This document shows, in pieces, positions 46,282 to 54,271 of a stretch of 64,000 bases of DNA. Source of the stretch: Streptomyces xylophagus (GTDB lineage Bacteria; Actinomycetota; Actinomycetes; Streptomycetales; Streptomycetaceae); NCBI RefSeq assembly GCF_000716435.1, contig NZ_JNWO01000009.1, positions 259,532 to 323,531 of the forward strand, written 5' to 3'. Position 1 is the first letter of the stretch. The number at the start of each line of letters is the position of its first letter. A model generated the notes under the pieces. It did not search any database, had not been told where the DNA came from, and was given only the letters and a program-made list of their open reading frames with translations. The translations under genes and the position numbers were made by a program.

Positions 46282-48465
46282 CTAGCCCTTGGACGGGCTC
46301 GCCGACGGGTGGGCCCCCTTCTTCAGGAAGCCCATGTCCTCGTAGACCGGGGTCTGGAAGCCGAAGGAGCCGGCGTTGACGATCGTCCTGCGGGCGGCGG
46401 TGAGCTGGGGGCGCTGGTAGAGGGGGATCGAGCCGGCCGCGGCCCAGATGCGGGCGTCGGCCTTGCGGACCAGGGCGGCGGACTCGTCCTCGTCGAGGGT
46501 CGACGCGGCCTGGTCGAAGAGCTGGTCGACCTGGTCGGTGCCGACGCGGGTGTAGTTCTGCTCGACGTTCAGGGAGCCGTCGGCGGCCGGGACCGGCTTG
46601 GCGAAGATCGGGCGGGCGTCGGTGGCGGGGAAGGCGGACGCGGGCCAGGAATAGAGGGCGAGGTCGTACTGGCCGGACGCGATGTGGTCCTTGAAGTAGC
46701 TGTCGTCGGAGACCTTGGTGATCTCCGTGCGGATGCCGACCTTCTCCAGCATCCGGGAGATGCTGTCGGCGACCGCGCGCAGCGACTCCGAGCCGGTTCC
46801 GGAGGGGAGCACGAAGCGGAGGGTGAGCGGCTTGCCGTCCTTGGCGAGCGTGCCGGTCTTCGCGCCGGCGGGGGCGGCCGTGCCCTTGGGGGCGTACGCG
46901 CCGGGGGCCCCGCCCTGCTTCACCTTGCGGCCGTCGTACTGCTTGCCGTCGGCGAGGTGCTTGGAGCCCTCGTCCCGGCCGTGGTCGCGCTTCTTGGTGT
47001 GGTCCTGCGGGTCCTTGTTGTCCTCGCCGACGATGTACTGCCCGTCGGAGCCGCCCTCGGACTCGGACCCGTCGTCGTCCTTCTTGGTCTTCTTCCCCTC
47101 GGCGCCGGCCGCCTTCTCGCCCTTGTCCTTGACCGGGCCGCCGGGCACCCACCCGGCGTCGGCGAGCAGCGCCTGCGCCTCCGTGGTGTCGTGGTCGCCG
47201 AGCGCGCCGCTGTTGTCGGCGTACGCGGCCTGGCCGGAGAGGGCGAGGTGGCTGCCGACCGGCACGGCGGGCAGGCCCAGCGGGGTGAGGACGACCTTGG
47301 CGAGCGCCTCCCGGTCGAGCGCGCGGGCCACGGCACGCCGGACGCGTTCGTCGGCGAGGGGGCCTTCGGAGCCGTTGAGGGCGAGCTGGGTGTAGGCGGG
47401 CTCGAAGGAGCGGCGGACGGTGAAGGCGCGCAGCGCGTCCTGCTGGCGCAGGTAGGTGGCGAGCGCCTTGCGCGCCTTCTTGCCGAGCTTCTTCTTCTCC
47501 TTCGGGCTTACGTTCTTGCTCTCGTCCTTGCTCTCCTCCTCGCTCGTGGGGCTCGCGCCCTGGAGCGGAGTGCTCGTGCCCTTGGCGCGCCCCGCGAGGG
47601 CGATGCGGCTCGCGTCGGCGGGGTCGATCTCGGCCAGGTCGACCGTGCCGTCGGCGAGCGCGGCGGCCCGCTTGTCGAGGGGTACGGCGTGCAGCACGAT
47701 CTCGGAGAGCTTCGCGGGCCGACCCCACCAGTGCGGGTTGCGGGCGAGGACGATCTCCTTGTCCTTGCGGTCGATCTTCTGCAATGCGAACGCCCCGGCG
47801 GTGACCTTCAGCTTGCGGCGGGCGCCGTCGTTGAAGGCGTCCGGGGTGCCCATGACGTCCTTGGGGTACAGCGGCGAGAACAGGGCCTTCCAGTCGGCGT
47901 ACGGCCTGCTGAAGGTGACCTTGACCTCGAGGTTGTTGGCGCCGCGCTCGATCTTCTCGATGCGGTCGTAGCCGGCGTTGCGGGCGGTCCAGTACGCGGA
48001 GTCCTTGCCGGACAGTGCGCGCCACTGGGCGGCGAAGTCGGCGGCGCCGATCTCGCGGCCGTCGCTCCACACGGCCTGCTGGTCGAGCTTGTAGAGGACG
48101 ACCTGCTTGGGCGAGGTGTCGACGACCTTCGCGGACTCCAGGAAGTCGGCGTCGCGCTGCGGCCGGCCCTGGGCGTCGAGCCGGAACATGGCGGGCAGGA
48201 CGGCCTGGGCGACGCGGGTGGTGGTGTCGTCGGCGTCCGACTGGAACGTGTTGAGGGTCTCCGGTACGTCGTCGACGGCCCAGTTCAGGGTGCCGCCGTC
48301 GGCTACCAGGTCACGGCCGACCGGGGCGATGTCCTGTCCGGCGAGCGGCTTGCCCGACTCGTCGTCCGCGCCGCATGCCGCGAGGGTGGGCACCGCGAGC
48401 GCGCCCGCGGTGAGGAAGGCGACCGAGCGCATGACCGCGCGCAGTCTGACGCCGTCGTGGGACAT
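46282..48465 (-). CDS. Orphan oligopeptide-type ABC substrate-binding lipoprotein
   Basis: A 727-aa SBP_bac_5 protein, about 150 residues longer than usual. The signal peptide ends in the lipobox TLAAC. Family segments are LNTFQSDADDTTTRVAQAVLPAMF, FSRPYADWKALFSPLYPK and QNYTRVGTDQVDQLFDQA. Two highly charged insertions (about residues 305-335, rich in Glu/Lys; about 440-510, rich in Asp/Lys/Glu) interrupt the fold. No permease or ATPase gene is adjacent. It may feed one of the nearby peptide transporters or act in sensing or assembly. ATG 48465 and GTG 48468 both follow CCGGAGG. Confidence 0.85.
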   Translation of the reverse strand: MSHDGVRLRAVMRSVAFLTAGALAVPTLAACGADDESGKPLAGQDIAPVGRDLVADGGTLNWAVDDVPETLNTFQSDADDTTTRVAQAVLPAMFRLDAQGRPQRDADFLESAKVVDTSPKQVVLYKLDQQAVWSDGREIGAADFAAQWRALSGKDSAYWTARNAGYDRIEKIERGANNLEVKVTFSRPYADWKALFSPLYPKDVMGTPDAFNDGARRKLKVTAGAFALQKIDRKDKEIVLARNPHWWGRPAKLSEIVLHAVPLDKRAAALADGTVDLAEIDPADASRIALAGRAKGTSTPLQGASPTSEEESKDESKNVSPKEKKKLGKKARKALATYLRQQDALRAFTVRRSFEPAYTQLALNGSEGPLADERVRRAVARALDREALAKVVLTPLGLPAVPVGSHLALSGQAAYADNSGALGDHDTTEAQALLADAGWVPGGPVKDKGEKAAGAEGKKTKKDDDGSESEGGSDGQYIVGEDNKDPQDHTKKRDHGRDEGSKHLADGKQYDGRKVKQGGAPGAYAPKGTAAPAGAKTGTLAKDGKPLTLRFVLPSGTGSESLRAVADSISRMLEKVGIRTEITKVSDDSYFKDHIASGQYDLALYSWPASAFPATDARPIFAKPVPAADGSLNVEQNYTRVGTDQVDQLFDQAASTLDEDESAALVRKADARIWAAAGSIPLYQRPQLTAARRTIVNAGSFGFQTPVYEDMGFLKKGAHPSASPSKG

Positions 48466-48758
48466 CACTGCTACCTCCGGTAAGCCGCGGGGCTTCTGAT
48501 CACTTTTGGCGGTATATGGAGCTGATCAGATCTTTGCGGCCACTGAAGAGGAAACGGTTCGGCCATGAAGGGCGACACGGCGAGGGGCGCCGGGAAGCCC
48601 ACCCGTGCGGCGCAATGTTCGAATCTGCCCCCGTACACACCAACGCACCCCGGCCAATCCGTGCACACCGCTTCCCACCGGCAGGTGTGGCGCGCAACAC
48701 TCGCAGGCGCATGAACGTTGCCGTCCAGGGCCGACGCCCGCGGAAGTGAGGTCACGTC
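48466..48758. other. Divergent promoter region
   Basis: 293 bp between the orphan binding protein and the sdh-linked small gene. It has no persuasive ORF and I see no strong repeat or clear promoter boxes. Confidence 0.4.
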
Positions 48759-49049
48759 ATGTCCGTGCACGACGAACTGACGTCAGTCCAGCGCTGTCTC
48801 GACGACCTGTTCAGGTCGGTGGGGCGGCTCGAGAACCAATTCGGCAGCGGCGGCCTGGAGATGCGCAGGGTCAAGGCCGACGCCGACCGGCTGCGCGAGA
48901 GCGTGGCGCTGCTGCGCGACGCCGCACCAGGGATCGAGCGCCCCCGGCGCCCCGATCTCGTCTCCATCCCCGACACCCCCTACGACAACACCCTGTGGAC
49001 GGACTCGGACGACGAAGGACTCGGCGCCCACGACCGCCACGCACCCTGA
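48759..49049 (+). CDS. Small coiled-coil protein upstream of succinate dehydrogenase
   Basis: A 96-aa hydrophilic protein. The first 55 residues form one amphipathic helix (DELTSVQRCLDDLFRSVGRLENQFG, VKADADRLRESVALL), followed by a Pro-rich and acidic tail (SIPDTPYDNTLWTDSDDEG). No family with known function is recognised. It lies 18 bp upstream of the sdhC-like gene and is probably co-transcribed with the dehydrogenase, so a role in its assembly or regulation is possible. Confidence 0.75.
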   Translation: MSVHDELTSVQRCLDDLFRSVGRLENQFGSGGLEMRRVKADADRLRESVALLRDAAPGIERPRRPDLVSIPDTPYDNTLWTDSDDEGLGAHDRHAP

Positions 49050-49067
49050 ACCGACCGGAGTCCTGAC

Positions 49068-49889
49068 TTGGCCACTGGTACGGAACCCCAACCGAAGAGC
49101 GGCGGCGTACACACCGGTACGCGCGCCGCGATCGACGCCCCGCATCTGCGGACCGACCGCTGGTGGCTGGCCCCGGCCGGCACCGCCGCCGGACTGCTGG
49201 CCTTCGTCGTCTACTCGACGTGGCGGGCCTTCGCGGACTCGAACTACTACTCGGCGCCGTACGTCTCGCCGTTCTACTCGCCCTGTCTGGCCGAGCGGTG
49301 CAGCACCATGCACGCGGGCCCGAACGCCGATCTCTTCGGGAGCTGGTGGGGCATCTCCCCCGCCATCATCATCCTGATCTTCCCGCTCGGCTTCCGCCTG
49401 ACCTGCTACTACTACCGCAAGGCCTACTACCGCGGCTTCTGGGCCTCGCCCCCGGCCTGCGCGGTGGCCGAGCCGCACAAGAAGTACACGGGTGAGACCC
49501 GCTTCCCTCTCATCCTCCAGAACGTCCACCGGTACTTCTTCTACGCGGCGCTCCTGGTGGCGGGCACCCTGACCTACGACACCGTGCTGACCTTCCGCGA
49601 CGAGCACTACCACTGGGGCCACATGGGCCTGGGCACCCTCGTCTTCGTGGCCAACATCGTGCTGATCTGGGCGTACACCCTCTCCTGCCACTCCTGCCGG
49701 CACATCGTCGGCGGCAAGCTCAAGCACTTCTCCAAGCATCCCGTGCGCTACAAGGCGTGGAAGTTCGTGGGGCAGCTGAACAACCGTCATATGCAGCTCG
49801 CCTGGGCGTCGTTGATCAGTGTCGCGGCCGCCGATTTCTACGTGTACCTGGTCGCCTCAGGAGCCTTCAATGATCCGCGCTTCTTTTAG
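49068..49889 (+). CDS. sdhC: Succinate dehydrogenase membrane anchor (Sdh1 type)
   Basis: 273 aa, matching the length I recall for mycobacterial Rv0249c. Five membrane helices lie at about 34-52, 94-113, 155-175, 186-206 and 243-262. Many Cys/His residues flank the helices: C73 and C78 with H82, and CHSCRH at 207-212. The mycobacterial Sdh1 anchor is reported to hold a membrane-embedded Rieske-type Fe-S cluster, and these residues are candidate ligands. Start TTG 49068 is 7 nt after GGAG. It anchors the two soluble subunits and reduces menaquinone. Confidence 0.87.
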   Translation: MATGTEPQPKSGGVHTGTRAAIDAPHLRTDRWWLAPAGTAAGLLAFVVYSTWRAFADSNYYSAPYVSPFYSPCLAERCSTMHAGPNADLFGSWWGISPAIIILIFPLGFRLTCYYYRKAYYRGFWASPPACAVAEPHKKYTGETRFPLILQNVHRYFFYAALLVAGTLTYDTVLTFRDEHYHWGHMGLGTLVFVANIVLIWAYTLSCHSCRHIVGGKLKHFSKHPVRYKAWKFVGQLNNRHMQLAWASLISVAAADFYVYLVASGAFNDPRFF

Positions 49890-49907
49890 ATTGGCAGGGG
49901 CCTTCTG

Positions 49908-51851
49908 ATGTCCGTGGTCGAGCGACAGGAGTGGGACGTCGTCGTGGTCGGTGCCGGTGGCGCCGGTCTGCGGGCCGCCATCGAGGCGCGCGAGCGCGGT
50001 GCCCGTACGGCGGTGATCTGCAAGTCGCTGTTCGGCAAGGCCCATACGGTGATGGCCGAGGGCGGCATCGCGGCGGCGATGGCCAACGTCAACGAGCACG
50101 ACAACTGGCAGGTCCACTTCCGCGACACGCTGCGCGGCGGGAAGTTCCTCAACCAGTGGCGCATGTCGGAGCTGCACGCGAAGGAAGCCCCGGACCGGGT
50201 CTGGGAGTTGGAGACCTGGGGCGCCCTCTTCGACCGCACGAAGGACGGCAGGATCTCCCAGCGCAACTTCGGCGGCCACGAGTACCCGCGCCTCGCCCAC
50301 GTCGGCGACCGTACGGGACTCGAGCTGATCCGCACGCTCCAGCAGAAGATCGTGTCGCTCCAGCAGGAGGATTACAAGGAGACCGGCGACTACGAGTCCC
50401 GCCTGAAGGTCTATCAGGAATGCACCGTGACACGGGTGTTGAAGGACGGAAGCCGCGTCTCCGGGGTCTTCGCCTACGAGCGCGAGACGGGTCGCTTCAT
50501 GGTCCTGGAGGCGCCCTCCGTGGTGATCGCGACGGGCGGGATCGGCAAGTCCTTCAAGGTGACGTCGAATTCGTGGGAGTACACGGGCGACGGCCACGCG
50601 CTGGCACTGCTCGCCGGGGCGCCCCTCCTCAACATGGAGTTCGTGCAGTTCCACCCGACGGGCATGGTCTGGCCGCCGTCCGTGAAGGGCATCCTCGTCA
50701 CCGAGTCCGTCCGTGGCGACGGCGGGGTGCTGCGCAACTCGGACGGCAAACGCTTCATGTTCGACTACATCCCGGACGTCTTCAAGGAGAAGTACGCCGA
50801 GTCGGAGGCGGAGGGCGACCGCTGGTACGAGGACCCGGACCACAACCGCCGTCCCCCCGAACTGCTCCCCCGCGACGAGGTCGCCCGCGCCATCAACTCC
50901 GAGGTGAAGGCGGGCCGCGGCTCACCGCACGGCGGAGTCTTCCTGGACGTGTCGACGCGGATGCCGGCGGAGGTGATCCGGCGCCGACTCCCGTCCATGT
51001 ACCACCAGTTCAAGGAACTGGCCGACGTCGACATCACGGCGGAGGCGATGGAGGTCGGGCCGACCTGTCACTACGTGATGGGCGGCATCGCGGTCGATTC
51101 GGATACGGCGGCGGCACGCGGGGTCGAGGGGCTGTTCGCGGCCGGTGAGGTGGCCGGCGGCATGCACGGCTCCAACCGGCTGGGCGGCAACTCCCTGTCC
51201 GACCTGCTGGTGTTCGGCCGCCGGGCCGGCTGGCACGCGGCGGACCACGCGGCCGACCTGGCGGACAGCCGCCCGCTGGTGGACGACGCCGAGGTGGACC
51301 TGGCGGCGGCGGAGGCGCTGCGCCCCTTCTCGGCCGAGGGTCCCGAACCCGGCAAGGAGAACGGCCGCCCACCGGAGAACCCGTACACCCTCCACCAGGA
51401 ACTTCAGCAGACCATGAACGACCTCGTCGGCATCATCCGCCGCGAGGGCGAGATGGAACAGGCACTGGAGAAACTGGCCGATCTGCGGGTACGGGCCCGT
51501 CGTGCCGGAGTGGAGGGCCACCGGCAGTTCAACCCCGGCTGGCATCTCGCCCTGGACCTGCGGAACATGCTGCTGGTCAGCGAGTGCGTGGCCCGGGCCG
51601 CGCTGGAGCGCACCGAGTCGCGGGGCGGACACACCCGCGAGGACCATCCCGGCATGAGCCGCGACTGGCGCCGCATCAATCTGATCTGCCAACTCACCGA
51701 TCCCACAGGCGGATTGGGCGCCACGGACCCGGTGTCCGGCCAGATCACCCTGACCCGCGAGACGACCGAACCCATCCGCGCCGACCTGCTCGCCCTCTTC
51801 GAGAAGGAAGAGCTGGTCAAGTACCTCGCCGAAGAGGAGCTGTACGAGTGA
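49908..51851 (+). CDS. sdhA: Succinate dehydrogenase/fumarate reductase flavoprotein subunit
   Basis: A 647-aa FAD subunit that oxidises succinate. FAD-binding motifs are VVVGAGGAGLRAAIEA and the covalent-flavin His region GKAHTVMAEGGIAAA. The active-site segment is EFVQFHPTGMVWP, and the capping-domain Arg lies in GGMHGSNRLGGNSLSDLLVFG. The C-terminal domain is complete. Sdh1-type sequence, 18 bp after the anchor gene, overlapping sdhB by 4 bp (GTGA). Confidence 0.96.
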   Translation: MSVVERQEWDVVVVGAGGAGLRAAIEARERGARTAVICKSLFGKAHTVMAEGGIAAAMANVNEHDNWQVHFRDTLRGGKFLNQWRMSELHAKEAPDRVWELETWGALFDRTKDGRISQRNFGGHEYPRLAHVGDRTGLELIRTLQQKIVSLQQEDYKETGDYESRLKVYQECTVTRVLKDGSRVSGVFAYERETGRFMVLEAPSVVIATGGIGKSFKVTSNSWEYTGDGHALALLAGAPLLNMEFVQFHPTGMVWPPSVKGILVTESVRGDGGVLRNSDGKRFMFDYIPDVFKEKYAESEAEGDRWYEDPDHNRRPPELLPRDEVARAINSEVKAGRGSPHGGVFLDVSTRMPAEVIRRRLPSMYHQFKELADVDITAEAMEVGPTCHYVMGGIAVDSDTAAARGVEGLFAAGEVAGGMHGSNRLGGNSLSDLLVFGRRAGWHAADHAADLADSRPLVDDAEVDLAAAEALRPFSAEGPEPGKENGRPPENPYTLHQELQQTMNDLVGIIRREGEMEQALEKLADLRVRARRAGVEGHRQFNPGWHLALDLRNMLLVSECVARAALERTESRGGHTREDHPGMSRDWRRINLICQLTDPTGGLGATDPVSGQITLTRETTEPIRADLLALFEKEELVKYLAEEELYE

Positions 51852-52618
51852 GCAGCTACGAGGCCCGCTTCAAGGTGTGGCGGGGTGACGTCAAGGGCGG
51901 CGACCTGGAGGACTTCAAGGTCGAGGTCAACGACGGCGAGGTGATCCTCGACATCATCCACCGCATCCAGGCCACCCAGGCCTCCGACCTCGCCGTGCGC
52001 TGGAACTGCAAGGCGGGCAAGTGCGGTTCGTGCTCGGCGGAGATCAACGGGCGCCCCCGGCTGATGTGCATGACCCGCATGTCGGTGTTCACCCCCGAGG
52101 AGACGATCACGGTCACACCCTTGCGCGCCTTCCCTGTCGTACGGGATCTGGTGACGGACGTCGGCTTCAACTACCAGAAGGCCAGGGAGGTTCCGTCGTT
52201 CGTGCCGCCGGAGGGTGTGGGACTTGGCGAGTACCGGATGATGCAGGAGGACGTCGACCGCTCGCAGGAGTTCCGCAAGTGCATCGAGTGCTTCCTGTGC
52301 CAGGACACCTGCCATGTCGTCCGCGACCACGAGGAGAACAAGACGGCGTTCGCGGGCCCCCGATTCCTCATGCGGGTCGCGGAGTTGGACATGCACCCGC
52401 TGGACGCGGCGGCGGAGAGCGGCCTGGACCGCAAGAAGACCGCCCAGGACGAACACGGTCTCGGCTACTGCAACATCACCAAGTGCTGCACCGAGGTCTG
52501 CCCCGAGGGCATCCACATCACGGACAACGCGCTGATTCCCTTGAAGGAACGGGCGGTTGACCGCAAGTACGACCCGCTGGTGTGGCTGGGGTCGAAGATC
52601 AGGAGGCGGTCTTCGTAG
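51848..52618 (+). CDS. sdhB: Succinate dehydrogenase iron-sulfur subunit
   Basis: 256 aa from GTG 51848 within the sdhA stop. Three cluster motifs are visible: [2Fe-2S] CKAGKCGSCSAEINGRPRLMC, [4Fe-4S] CIECFLCQDTC and [3Fe-4S] CNITKCCTEVCP. It passes electrons from FADH2 to the anchor. The last 20 bp overlap, tail to tail, the stop end of the small membrane-protein gene on the other strand, leaving no room for a conventional terminator. Confidence 0.96.
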   Translation: MSSYEARFKVWRGDVKGGDLEDFKVEVNDGEVILDIIHRIQATQASDLAVRWNCKAGKCGSCSAEINGRPRLMCMTRMSVFTPEETITVTPLRAFPVVRDLVTDVGFNYQKAREVPSFVPPEGVGLGEYRMMQEDVDRSQEFRKCIECFLCQDTCHVVRDHEENKTAFAGPRFLMRVAELDMHPLDAAAESGLDRKKTAQDEHGLGYCNITKCCTEVCPEGIHITDNALIPLKERAVDRKYDPLVWLGSKIRRRSS

Positions 52619-52910
52619 GCTTGTGGCGGTCGACGGCGGCGCTCTGCATGAGGATCCCGACGGCGAGCACGACGCCGCCGACCACCGCGAACGGGGCCAG
52701 TCGCGAGTCGCCCGGGCTCTGGAACGGCCCGAAGAACACGAACGCGGCCAGCCCCGCGTCGCTGACCAGGATGCCGTAGCCCCACAGCCGAGGTCGCGCG
52801 ACGCTGTTCCGGCGGACGAGCGGGGTCCAGCCGCGCGCGACCGCCCCGATGCCGACACCGGCGAGGACGGCGATGAGCAGCGCGGCCAGGGTCACTTCGG
52901 TGTCGCTCAT
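52599..52910 (-). CDS. Small three-helix membrane protein A of the kinase cassette
   Basis: 103 aa with three hydrophobic helices: TLAALLIAVLAGVGIGAVA, LWGYGILVSDAGLAAFVFFG and PFAVVGGVVLAVGILMQSA. RPRLWGYGILV matches RPEMWGYGQLV in the protein at 53902-54189, and the helix layout is the same, so the two are paralogues. ATG 52910 overlaps the kinase stop (ATGA). Function unknown. Confidence 0.78.
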   Translation of the reverse strand: MSDTEVTLAALLIAVLAGVGIGAVARGWTPLVRRNSVARPRLWGYGILVSDAGLAAFVFFGPFQSPGDSRLAPFAVVGGVVLAVGILMQSAAVDRHKPTKTAS

Positions 52911-53905
52911 GTCCGCTCCACGAGGGACAGGGCCTGTTGGAGATTGTGTTCCGCGATGCCCCTCATGAACTCCGGGTCGTGGAAGTCGCCCACGTCGAGG
53001 AGGCGCAACGGGCCCGCCACCAGGGAGAGATGCATGGCCAGGCGGTAGAGGCGCAGCCGGTCCTCGTCCAGGCCCTCGGTGCGCAGGGCGTCGTAGTGGC
53101 GGCCGAAGCGCAGGCGGAGGAAGACGTGCTCCCATTCGAGGTCGAAGTACATCAGGCCCTCGATGTCGATGAGGGCGAGGTCGCCGTCGGGGGTCACGCG
53201 GACGTGGTCGGGGCCGAGTTCGCCGTGGACGAGGGTGGCGGGTTCGGTGCGGGGTCGGACCCGGGCGGCCAACGTCTTTATGGCGTGGGCCAGTTGGGGG
53301 TGCGCGGCGGCGGCTCGTGGGTCGCGCGCCGGTAGCTCGTCGAGGTCGGCCAGGGCGCGTTCGACGACGATCCGCTCGCATGAACTCCCGTACGAGGAAC
53401 CGCCGTTGTCGACCACCGCGACCTTGCCGAAGCGCGGGCCCGTGCAGGCGTGCAGGGTGGCGAGCAGGGCCGCCATCCGCTCCAGCGCGTCCGGTACGGC
53501 GGCCGGGTCGCCGGCCAGCAGATCCTCCAGGGTGCCGCCGGGGAGGTCCTCGACGATGGCCGCGTCCGCCGGGAGGTGGGTGTGCGTGGGGTCGGCGTGC
53601 AGGAGGCGGGGCGCGCGGACACCGGTCGCGGCGAGGCGGTCGGCCGCCGCCGTGAAGAGGCTGAGGCCGGAGGCGTGGGAGAAGGGGTCGCGGGGGTCGC
53701 CGGGGCCGGCGTCCCAGAGGTCCTCCTCGGGCGACCAGACGTAGGCGACGGCGGTCGGCACAGGGCCGTCGTCGAAGGTGAGGCGGTAGACGCCCTTCTT
53801 CGAACCGCCCCGGATGCGGGTGACCGCCGTCGGGGTGCGGTTGAGGGCGGCGCGGGTCAGGGGGGTCAGATCGGCGCGGGTGAGGGGTTTGCGGGTGGTG
53901 GTCAT
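52907..53905 (-). CDS. Aminoglycoside-phosphotransferase-like (APH fold) kinase
   Basis: A 332-aa protein of the APH/choline-kinase fold. GGSKKGVYRLTFDDG is the nucleotide-loop strand, IVEDLPGGTLEDLLAGD the hinge, LVHGELGPDHVRVTPDGDLALIDIEG the catalytic loop and metal-binding segment (the usual HGDxxxxN is HGELGPDHV here), and FDLEWEHVFLRLRFG follows. The Asp-to-Glu change and loss of Asn in the catalytic loop are unusual, but the downstream metal Asp (LIDIEG) is kept. 4-bp overlaps on both sides show strict co-expression with two small membrane proteins. Substrate unknown; antibiotic resistance should not be assumed. Confidence 0.85.
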   Translation of the reverse strand: MTTTRKPLTRADLTPLTRAALNRTPTAVTRIRGGSKKGVYRLTFDDGPVPTAVAYVWSPEEDLWDAGPGDPRDPFSHASGLSLFTAAADRLAATGVRAPRLLHADPTHTHLPADAAIVEDLPGGTLEDLLAGDPAAVPDALERMAALLATLHACTGPRFGKVAVVDNGGSSYGSSCERIVVERALADLDELPARDPRAAAAHPQLAHAIKTLAARVRPRTEPATLVHGELGPDHVRVTPDGDLALIDIEGLMYFDLEWEHVFLRLRFGRHYDALRTEGLDEDRLRLYRLAMHLSLVAGPLRLLDVGDFHDPEFMRGIAEHNLQQALSLVERT

Positions 53906-54189
53906 CGGACTGCGGGGCGCTGCGCACGCCACTGCAGTACACAGCCGAGGACGATCAGGGCGAGCGCCGTCGCTCCACCCGCGTCGCCCACGGCCAGGGA
54001 ACCCGCCCACCAGCGCAGGGAGATCCCCGTCGCCATACCCAGAGCGAAGACCAGCTGCCCGTAACCCCACATCTCCGGCCGTACGACCCGGCCTTGCAAC
54101 GTCGGCAGCATCCGGCCGGTCGTCACCGCGACGACTCCGCTCACGGCCACCAGCAGACAGGCCACCACGGCCAGCCCCGTCCACACCAT
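53902..54189 (-). CDS. Small three-helix membrane protein B of the kinase cassette
   Basis: 95 aa from ATG 54189 (a second ATG lies 10 codons upstream). Helices: VWTGLAVVACLLVAVSGVVAV, a central MWGYGQLVFALGMATGISL and a final ATALALIVLGCVLQW. Paralogue of the protein at 52599-52910. It overlaps the kinase start by 4 bp. First gene of the three-gene cassette. Confidence 0.75.
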   Translation of the reverse strand: MVWTGLAVVACLLVAVSGVVAVTTGRMLPTLQGRVVRPEMWGYGQLVFALGMATGISLRWWAGSLAVGDAGGATALALIVLGCVLQWRAQRPAVR

Positions 54190-54271
54190 CGCCCACCCCC
54201 ATCGGACGTGACCGATCATCGCATCCGTGGCTGTGAACAGCGCTGTATTTTCACCGCACTTGACCTCGTAC

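Noticed and set aside
43377..46379. Plus-strand ORF of 1000 codons
   Set aside because: It is the antisense shadow of typA and the lipoprotein gene; long open antisense frames are expected at this GC content. It shows no family motif and no ribosome-binding site.
52907..53905. Aminoglycoside resistance gene
   Set aside because: The APH fold is shared by many kinases; the catalytic loop is non-standard and the gene is coupled to small membrane proteins, so a resistance function is not supported.
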